A stretch of DNA of 64,000 nucleotides from Bryoerythrophyllum caledonicum (Eukaryota; Streptophyta; Bryopsida; Pottiales; Pottiaceae), in the NCBI GenBank assembly GCA_963971425.1, contig OZ020515.1, forward strand, positions 13,532,291 to 13,596,290, written 5' to 3'. Each line of letters starts with the position of its first letter. The stretch's first letter is position 1. The position numbers were made by a program, and so were the translations under genes. The notes beneath the pieces were generated by a model. It worked only from the letters and a program-made list of their open reading frames with translations. It had not been told where the DNA came from and did no database searches. Positions 56,429 through 64,000 of the stretch are shown piece by piece.

Positions 56429-56449
56429 CCCTCTAGTATGACAACCCTG

Positions 56450-56457
56450 GTCCGCAC
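56450..56457. repeat. Right 8-bp target-site duplication of the hAT
   Basis: GTCCGCAC, identical to 44369-44376. Undiverged, which supports a fairly young insertion. Confidence 0.95.
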
Positions 56458-58148
56458 GTAGTGTGCTATCAGGCCTCCCCTATAGATCCCAAACCTGACG
56501 GAGCTTCCTCAAATCCTCCTCCATGGTAGAATATGAATGTCTCTAGAACTCCGCTACGTTGATCCACGTAGACTTCCCAATGTAAAAGCGACGATCATCA
56601 TACACCACAAAAGAGGCCTCCCGCCGCTCGAACGTGTCTAGGTACTCATTTAAAGGCATAGTACCATCTCTCCACTGCTGCTGTCCAAACTTACAAGCTG
56701 CTACTATGTGTTGCCCATCCATCGGTTCCCAAATGATATGATCTTGAAGCCAAGAATACTGGGATCCCATGGCACCTTGTGTAGAAGCACTTCCGTGTGC
56801 AATGAACATGCGCTCAAACTCTCGTGCGGTTCCTATTAACGGAAATGGCAGTTCCTCTTTCTCAACGACACCATCATCGGTGGTAGTATGCACGATGTAT
56901 TTGGTCGGTCGAAGTACCAATCTACTCACCCGAGTCGCGGATTCTGGGTCTCTTAAGTGGTTAAATACTTCTATGACTTTCTCCTGTGATAAAACCTGGT
57001 GGTTCGTTTCCGGATTCTCTACAGAGACAATACGGTCTATGTGTGACTTAAACACCAAATTCCCCAGACCGATCTTTTTGCAATCTCCTTCGTTGTAGGC
57101 ACTGGTGCTTTTAAATACACTGAAGTAGGAACATCCTGTGGTATCTCCGCATTGTCTTCAAAATCCTCTGGTACACTGTCTGATAAGTTGTGAAATGCTT
57201 CTTCTTGCGGCACCATAGTTGACAAATCAACTAAATCTCCTGGTGTAGATGTTGGGGCCCTACGATGAGCATCAGACGTCCTCAGCCCCGACCTACGAAC
57301 CCTGCCACCGAATCTTATACTTCTCCCAATCAACCTCCTCCCGCTTGGATCCAAACTTGATGGGCCTTCTCTTGAACCAGAAGCTACATCACTCTCAACA
57401 CGCCGTGCCCTCTTCGTAGGACGTCTACTCGTTAATGGAGGATTCGGTAATGTCTGTACCTCAGAAGTTGTGGTGGGATGTTCGCCTCCACTTTCCCTTC
57501 TCGCCTCTAATGGTCGACAATCCAATAGCAACGGCTCAGCAAGAATTCGATAAACTTCTATTTCTTCTGGTTCCGTTGGTGGGGCTTCAGTTGTCGCACG
57601 TGATGGGTCCATCTCCCGAAATGCTTCATATCTAATATGTTCCTCGATAATCTTCTTAGCCTTCAGCACCATCTCCGGTGATAACGCTAAACAGGCTAAG
57701 ACATTGTTGTGTCTAGTAGTACGTACCGGAAGAGAGATGTTTAACCAAAACGTCTGCAATGATTTGAGGAATTTCACCTGACCTGGATTTGAAGAAGATT
57801 CACAGGGACAGATGCAAGAAGCAACTTCTTCGAAAGAGAAGTCTTCACCTCCGATTTCCCTGGACCCACTGCGCAAGTAACGTATACCATATCATCACGT
57901 CGAAGAGTGATTGTCTGGATTTTGCCAAAACTCTTCCACAATGCCAATGTACGCTTCTCCAGCTCAAAGGCATAATCTGTCACCCATAAGAAGGCGCTCA
58001 ACTCATCCACTTCTGCGATCCACCAGCCGTGGCTCTCCCAGATTCTATCAATATTTGGTGGTGCCATAACACAACACTCAAAAAACCTGTATTTCATTAC
58101 AAAACGATAGCCACTATTAGTATGGACTAAGAATTTTTGAACCACCAC
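56458..58148 (-). pseudogene. 5' half of an unrecognised repetitive gene with a DGQH motif
   Basis: Minus-strand frames 58148-57774, 57876-57037 and 57058-56543 overlap and read as one protein with frame changes. A likely start is MAPPNIDRIWESHGWW near 58066. The middle is rich in Pro, Ser and Arg (57250-57500). The last part has RREASFVVYDDRRFYIGKST and, before it, IIWEPMDGQHIVAACKFGQQ. DGQH resembles the DGxHR core of ParB/DndB-like folds, but that is only a motif-level hint. The gene resumes at 44368 beyond the hAT insertion. Confidence 0.45.
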
Positions 58149-58199
58149 TCATTGCACAATATTTTTGAACATGCAACACCTCTTGTCTACCTCTAAAAA

Positions 58200-58880
58200 C
58201 TTTTGCACTACACAAGATCTAAATCCAATACCATCGTGTTAAGCATATTGTTAGTTCTTATAGGAAAAATAACATATTAATCCAAGTCAATTATTTTCAC
58301 ACATTGTCACACATTTTCGAGGAGAGTACCAAAAAACTTCTACCTTTCCACATAAAACTTTGAGAGCTTCGTATGATCCACTTTTAATTTTTCCTGCGAC
58401 ATTATTTGATGTAAACCTTTGTATTGACCATTTGGATTCTCATTCCAAACAATATCAAATTCACCAAAAAACATAACGTGAATTGAGAATTTTTGAACCC
58501 CCACTCATTGCACAATTTTTTTGAATATGCTACACCCCTTTTCTAACTCTAAAAATTAGTACATAAAAAATTAACATCATGCTTAACATTATGGTAATTA
58601 ATTGAGACCTTTTATAGTGCAAAAATGTGACACCAATTGAAGTCAAAGTCTGCTGATCCAGAAAACGCAGGGAAGAAAATTAACCTTTTCACTACTTCAA
58701 ACATTATAATCTTTCGATCCGTGCGGTGAAACTTTATGAAATTTTGTGAGCATATTACTTAATAAGTCATTATTCAGATCCTACGGTTTAACATATAAAA
58801 AATAGTTTTTTTTTTCCCTTGCTAATTGCACTAAAATAAGCATTTTTTAACAATATTTGGTTGAATATTCTCTACATCTT
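58200..58880. repeat. Dispersed ~0.7-kb repeat, copy B
   Basis: Same ordered blocks as copies A and C: AAGTCAATTATTTTCACA (58281), CCACATAAAACTTTGAGA (58349), GTAAACCTTTGTATTGACCA (58413), GATCCGTGCGG with ATGAAATTTTGTG (58715) and GATCCTACGGTTTA (58777). Non-coding. Confidence 0.65.
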
Positions 58881-58884
58881 TTAT

Positions 58885-59030
58885 GGACCAAGGTACTTGA
58901 GGTATCAATATCTAGGGTATCACCACCAAGGTATTTCTTCTTAGGTATCACATCTGGTTATCAACCAGGGTATATAGCCAGGGTATCAATTTAGGGTTTG
59001 GATTAGGGTTTCAACAAAGGGTATCAATCC
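58885..59030. repeat. GGTATCA word cluster
   Basis: Seven or eight irregular repeats of AGGGTATCA or close variants within 145 bp, mixed with telobox-like TTAGGGTTT near 58990-59010. Confidence 0.55.
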
Positions 59031-59054
59031 TTTGCAAACTTGGGTAGTCCTAGG

Positions 59055-59078
59055 AGGGGTGTGCGCGCGTACACCCCT
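59055..59078. repeat. Alternating purine-pyrimidine palindrome 1
   Basis: Near-perfect palindrome with GGTGTGCGCGCGTACACC at its centre. The alternating GT/GC core is prone to Z-DNA or cruciform. A partner lies at 59609-59626. Confidence 0.7.
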
Positions 59079-59480
59079 GGAAGTGGCTGTGAGGGAGGCT
59101 GTGAGTGTGAGAGAGGGTTTGGAGGAGTGAGAGGCTTGTGGGTTTGTGAGAGAAGGTCTTGTGAGGGGAGAAGAGTTGTGACGGAGAGGAATGGAGGGGA
59201 GGTGTGAGGGAGAGAATGTGTGGGTGGCTAGGGTTTGGGAGAGAGGAGGATAATGGTTTGGGTGTGAGAGAAGGTGTGAGGAATGGTGAGAAAGAGAGCA
59301 GCCGCGGAGATAGCAGCTGCAACAAGAGAGAGGAGATGTGAAGTAGCCCGCGCCCCGCCTTACTGTAACCTGCGCAGCGCCGCACCGCAGCTAGGGTGTC
59401 CGGGAGGGCTGCCGCGCGTGCGACGCAACGTGGGCTGCTGCGCCGCTAGGCCACAGCGAGGGTTGCGCGACTTTTTTGAT
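59079..59480. other. Purine-rich GTGAGAG region leading into GC-rich sequence
   Basis: 59080-59300 is strongly strand-biased (GTGAGAG, GGAGG). 59340-59480 is GC-rich with a short open frame (59283-59495) of arginine- and alanine-rich composition that I do not regard as a proven gene. Confidence 0.35.
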
Positions 59481-59608
59481 GTTATGGCGCCTTAACTTAA
59501 AGATCAGGTGCCCACGAAGATTTTCTTACCGTCGTCAAGAGGTGGCACGCGACGCATCATGAAGGCCAGGACTTTTTTCGATGGATGGAGGACCATCAGC
59601 AGTTGGGG

Positions 59609-59626
59609 GGTGTGCGCGCGCACACC
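59609..59626. repeat. Alternating purine-pyrimidine palindrome 2
   Basis: GGTGTGCGCGCGCACACC, a perfect 18-bp palindrome, 554 bp from the similar one at 59055. Same Z-DNA-prone composition. Confidence 0.7.
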
Positions 59627-59669
59627 TCCAATCTACAGTTGCTCCATGAGGTGTTGTGCGAACTCCATG

Positions 59670-59752
59670 GGAACGGCGGCTAGGGTTTGGTTGCGGCGTC
59701 TAGGGTTTAGTTGTGGCGGCTAGGTTTTGGTTGCGGCGGTTAGGGTTTTAGG
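59670..59752. repeat. Telobox minisatellite
   Basis: Three to four copies of a ~22-bp unit with GCGGC(T)TAGGGTTT(G)GTT. The TAGGGTTT core equals the plant telomere repeat word; it may be a decayed interstitial repeat or a telobox cluster. Confidence 0.55.
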
Positions 59753-61139
59753 TAGTGTGCTGATGTGCTATACTCATGACTGAGTGCTATTCGACGAGAT
59801 ATCTCTTGACTTTAGTTTTGTGTGGTTTTGGTGTCAGTGTTTCAGTAGTACAAAACCTGCACTCTCTAGTTGTTGACTGTTGTGTGAACATTAAACCTTC
59901 GTTGTAATTGAAATTTTAAACATACTCAAGTTCATGTTCTCATTTGTGTGCTCCACTATTGGTACTACTCTCTATTGGAACTGTAACTGACTTTAATCAT
60001 CCTGAACCTAACTCTGGAGTTCCCTCATATTCAGAATTGAAACAAAGCTTACCAAATTCCCAAATATCTTTTCGATGTGCAAATGTCGTCCAATCTACAC
60101 AGTACATACAAAGTTGACAAAAATTAGTGAATGAAGAAAAATGCACAAGGCCTTGAGGTTTCGATTGCAAGAGAGCTCACCTTACAAACTGGTAAGGGAA
60201 GAGACCTCTAGACTTGCATAGATACCTTATATCCATGTTGGAACCTTGTGCCCCAAGTTTATTAGTCAAAGTTTGACTTTAGAACTTTGGACCTTTTGCT
60301 TTGTTTCTCCTTTTGTTTAAACTTTTTACATATTATATTAAAATTTTGGGCTATATGTAATACGAAGATAATTAGGAGATTTTATCACATAGTTTACCAT
60401 ATAAATTTTATGCATGTGTTGCAGGTAAAGTGGGAAGAGTTGAAAAACATGTTCAACAACAACGATGGAATGGTGACTTCATGTTGAACGCCATCAAGCA
60501 CCAGTGCGTGTACCACTAACACCTGCAACGTATTTTGAGGTAAACATTTATTTTTATACAACTTAAATATTATGTGTTGATTGAGCTTCTGTACTATGTT
60601 GTTTGTAGAATAACCTTTATGTGGATGTACAAATCCTTTCTTTTATTAGCGATTGTAACAAGTTCCAATGGTGTCAATAATAGCAAGTAGACAACATGGT
60701 TCATTTTCTTTCCTAGGTTCATTGGATTCCCTTCGTTTAAGTTCACTTGGATTCAAAAGATTGCATCACACATGATCTAGATTTATCATCATCTTGTCAG
60801 AAATGATATTAGTTCTATTTTATACCAATGTTTAGGGATGCAAAACGGGTGTAGCATATTTAACCCCTAAAGGCTCAAGTGTCAAAATGGGCTTCATGAA
60901 AGTTCGGTCAGGTTCCTATGGTGTCAATTTCTAACATTCATCTTTGAAAATTACACTATAGAAAGGCATTACCAAGACTTTAGTGGGAATACAATTACTA
61001 CCAAAATTGGACATATGTTCAAAAAAATTTAGAGTTTTGAATTTCAAATGGGGAGAGCAGGCAAGTCGGGCACGTCCAAAATCTATTGCTAGGACACTCT
61101 ATTGAATGTGAGATTTTCAGTACTCGCAAGTCATATTAT
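59753..61139. other. AT-rich stretch without a gene
   Basis: No coding similarity; short frames such as 60287-60487 look random. Confidence 0.5.
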
Positions 61140-61850
61140 TTTCCTTGATGATGTCAAAATAAGTTCTTGTCTTTAGTGAAAAATAACATATCAATCTAAG
61201 TCAAACATTTTCACACATTGTCACTCGTTGTTGGGTAAGGTACCAAAAAAACTTCTTGTTTTCCAAATAAAACCTAGATATCTTTTTATTTTTCACTTTT
61301 TATTCTTTCCACAACAATATGTGCTGTAAACCTTCTTATTGACCATTTGGACTACCAATCTAAAACATATTAAGTTCACAAAAAATTACAGTTAGAATTA
61401 ACAAATTCCGAACTTCCACTCCTTGTACAGTTGTTTTGAATATGCTACACCCATTCTCTACCTCTAAAAATCGGTGTACAAGGAACTAACATCATGCTTA
61501 ACAAGATGGTTGTGGATTTTGACCTTCTGTAGTGTCAAAATTAGATACCAAGTGAAGTCAAAGTCTGCTGATCCACAGCACACAGGGAAGAATATAAACC
61601 ATATGCTTGACTTCAAACACTATTATCTTTCAATCCGTACCGTCAAAGTTTATGATTTTTTTGTATATATATTACTTAATAAGTCTTAATTGAGATCCTA
61701 TGGTCAAAATTAGAAATAATAGTTTCCATTTCATGTTTTGTTCATTGCACTCGAATTCAACAATTTTGAAGTGTTTTTGGTGTAACACAGTCATTGTACC
61801 TTCAGGGTTAAAGACTCCGTGCAAGGAGTTCATGCTCTACAAATTCTTAA
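61140..61850. repeat. Dispersed ~0.7-kb repeat, copy C
   Basis: Third copy of the repeat, same orientation: AAGTCAAACATTTTCACA (61199), CCACAACAATATGTGCTGTA (61309), CCTTCTTATTGACCATTTGG (61330), GATACCAAGTGAAGTCAAAG (61544) and TTTCAATCCGTACCG (61628). It ends shortly before the gene at 62031. Confidence 0.65.
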
Positions 61851-62030
61851 TTTTTTTCATTTTAAAGTTGTTTTATCAAAAGGTCCAAAATCATCATCAT
61901 ATTTTGAACAGTAAACATCTGTTTGGAAACATATCTTTTATCAGATGAATGCTGCTTTAAAGGTTAACAATTAGTACATGTATTTTGACTAGTGTGCAGC
62001 CAAAATGTTTCTATTTTTTCAATAGTAATA

Positions 62031-64000
62031 ATGGAGAGCCGCACGATTCAGACTCGTTCGATACGGCCATACATCCAAAGGGATAATATGCATTCCAATA
62101 GCTCTATGAGGGCCCGATTAATACGAGCAGTACGTGCAAGGCAAATTCAACAGAGATCTATTGGGATCATGACATCTGAATTGGAAAGGGCAGCAGAACT
62201 GCTTTCTGAAGCAAAGGATGTGGTGGGCTTAGCACGCAGGGAGCATGCATTCAAAAGTGGCATGGAATTGAATGGGTCGAAGTTGTTCCCATTCGAGGTG
62301 GCGGTGCGTATCACTAGGGTAGATGATGCATTGCATTGGACCGGAGAGATTGTAGGAGAACGCCTTGGCATGTGTGTGGGCTTGATCATTTGTTGGCATC
62401 GGTCTTTGCTACGTGTAGTGGCTATAGAACCTGATATCACATGTGTCCATGGTGACAATGGATCACAGATAGCGCCTACACAAGTGATGGCCCCAGAATT
62501 TGATTTTTCTATGTTCATCAACACACCAGGATCCACCGAGAGGTCTCGACGCAGTAGTCATGCTTCAAACGCCATAGATGAAAATTTGCCGTTTTCCCAA
62601 TCTACTCCCTCAAACATCCAAGATTTGTCCCATGTAGATGAATTTGCTTATGTTAGACCAGCACGTCGTCCCTATTCTATGCAGAATAGGAGAAGGAGAG
62701 ATTCAAGAGAGCCATCATTGACGGAAGCTGCACGAGCTAAGGTATCGCTTAGAAGCGTGCAAATTGCAATGGAACAAGGAGGATGCAAACGCAATTGTTT
62801 GACGGACGTTCCAACAAGGTATCTATTGGATATGCGATATAATGCATGGGCTAATGAGTTTTCAGTACAAAGTACGTGGATGAGACAGATGCTGGTTTCT
62901 TTTTACACAAGGACGGAAGGAACTCGTCGAGACAAGTTTGTAACAAAGTTAGATGGGAAAGAAGTTTGCAATGCTTGCTACGCTCTTGGGGTTGGATATT
63001 CACAGAGGCGCTTTGAGCAATTGAAGAAGGACTGTCTAATATATGGAAGAGTGACATCGATTCACAGCAATACCCTTTCAGATCCGATCAGAGAGAGTAC
63101 TAGGATGTCTGCGGTAGAGGCTTGCTGTAAATTGTTTGTCGATGGAGGTGGTTGTCCTCAACCTCATCGTGTATTCGCCGTAAGAGTGACAACAAAGTGG
63201 TGCCTGTCATTCTCCTTCTAATGAATACAGCGAAATTTCATGTATTCAATTATGTGAACGAGGAGGTCAAGAGAATTTGTAATGGCGAAACCATTCTATG
63301 AGTTCGTTCCAGAGGATGTGGCGCATGAAGTATCCCCACGTTCAGGTACCTCCATTCTCGAAATTCTCAAAGTGTTGTCATTGTTGGAAGTATAAATGTG
63401 CCATGGAAGGAACCACCAATGCGGATGCAAGAATAAAGATAAAGGAATTGTTTATGTTGCATCTACGCAACCAGATGGAAGAACGTAGGCATTATTGGAT
63501 ATTCAAGAGGTCGTGTTATATTAGCCCTGAGTTGTATATGTGCATCATAGTGGATGGCATGGACCAAAACACGACCATGGTACCGAGGATGCGGCAGACT
63601 GTGAAGAACATTGAATACCGGTTTGTGAAGACCCATCTGTGTGGTGTTCTAGTACATGGTATTGGTTTATATTGCGACGTGTGGTTTGGAACTCACCACA
63701 AACACGATAGCAACCAAGTCGTGAGTACATTGTTGTACGTGATTGGAGATGTGCTGCGGAGGAAGGGCTTTTTGCCACCGACATTGCGAATCCAGGCGGA
63801 CAACTGCACACGCGAGAACAAAAACATTTATATGTTTGCTCTATGTGCTACATTGGTGGGATTGGGGTTTTTTCAGAAGGTGGAACTATCTTTTCTTATA
63901 GTGGGCCATACACACGAAGATATTGATCAACGCTTCAGTTGTATATCAAATACGTTGAAGAGGTCGGACGTGGACTCGTTGAAGGAAATGGTGAGTCTTA
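62031..64000 (+). pseudogene. DUF7869-type transposon-like gene, cut by the window end
   Basis: The first frame runs from MESRTIQTRS at 62031 to 63221; an acceptor-like TTTTTCAATAG precedes it. A later frame is open from about 63283 to the window end. The first part has a basic N-terminus and a CNACYALGVGYSQRRFEQLK block like the small cysteine module of this family. The second part has CCHCWKYK, then DGMDQNTTMVPR, LRIQADNCTRENKN and VGHTHEDIDQRFSCI. The acidic QADN and HTHEDID blocks recall an RNase-H-like nuclease fold, and these proteins are abundant and repeat-like in many eukaryotes. Whether the two frames join by a short intron or by decay is unclear. Function unproven. Confidence 0.55.

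Larger units (their letters stand above)
44377..56449. mobile_element. 12-kb hAT DNA transposon with accessory genes
   Basis: The ends are perfect 13-bp inverted repeats CAGGGTTGTCATA, a hAT-type terminus, flanked by the perfect duplication GTCCGCAC. Inside each end lie subterminal CGGACGGGCG repeats (about 44385-44470 and 56370-56428). In order the element holds a hAT transposase (minus), a truncated RING-protein paralogue (minus), a full RING-H2/coiled-coil gene (minus) and a protein-kinase-like gene (plus), with CpG-rich GACGTC islands between them. Most hAT elements are 3-5 kb and carry only transposase. Intact ends and few disabling changes suggest fairly recent activity. It splits an older gene (42119-44368 and 56458-58148). 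Confidence 0.92.

Overview
This is a nuclear window from a plant, most likely a land plant. It holds two ordinary intron-bearing plant genes, a class II trehalose-phosphate synthase (26330-29274) and the mitochondrial haem A synthase COX15 (31234-34753). They sit in a sea of nested transposable elements. The transposon mix and the short introns suggest a non-seed plant (bryophyte, lycophyte or fern grade) or a close algal relative, but the sequence alone does not fix the lineage. No rRNA, tRNA or CRISPR array was recognised.

Layout. 1-3569: minus-strand Ty3/gypsy fossil (gag, zinc knuckle, protease) ending in an LTR packed with heat-shock elements. 3570-10506: plus-strand Ty3/gypsy fossil with an unusual cargo, a cytosine-C5 DNA methyltransferase domain upstream of reverse transcriptase and a PHD finger after integrase. 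It is interrupted by a 1.37-kb CACTA element and by a ~2-kb insert full of CCAATTGG palindromes. 12480-14240: LINE 3' fragment with a TA-flanked MITE inside. 14350-23600: repetitive DNA with two related minus-strand transposon-type ORFs, a GGGCCGA-rich MITE and minisatellites. 25850-34753: the two host genes. 36178-41000: PIF/Harbinger genes (Myb/SANT-like ORF and transposase) around exon fragments of three host genes (phosphatidylserine synthase, HSP90, soluble inorganic pyrophosphatase), all on one strand.

42119-58148 is the most striking part. An unrecognised minus-strand gene with a DGQH motif is split by a 12,073-bp hAT transposon (44377-56449). The hAT has 13-bp perfect terminal inverted repeats and a perfect 8-bp target duplication (GTCCGCAC). 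Besides a long hAT transposase it carries a RING-H2/coiled-coil protein gene, a truncated paralogue of that gene, and a divergent protein-kinase-like gene. CpG-rich palindromic islands built on GACGTC lie at every gene boundary. It reads as a cargo-carrying hAT in which transposase, a putative E3 ligase and a putative kinase move as a unit. The copy here has a handful of stops and shifts.

58200-61950 is AT-rich and has two further copies of a ~0.7-kb repeat also found inside the hAT, plus Z-DNA-prone palindromes and telobox repeats. 62031-64000 is a gene of the family with the HTHEDIDQ motif (DUF7869-like), cut off by the window end.

All calls come from reading the sequence by eye; family names rest on motif recognition, not on database searches.
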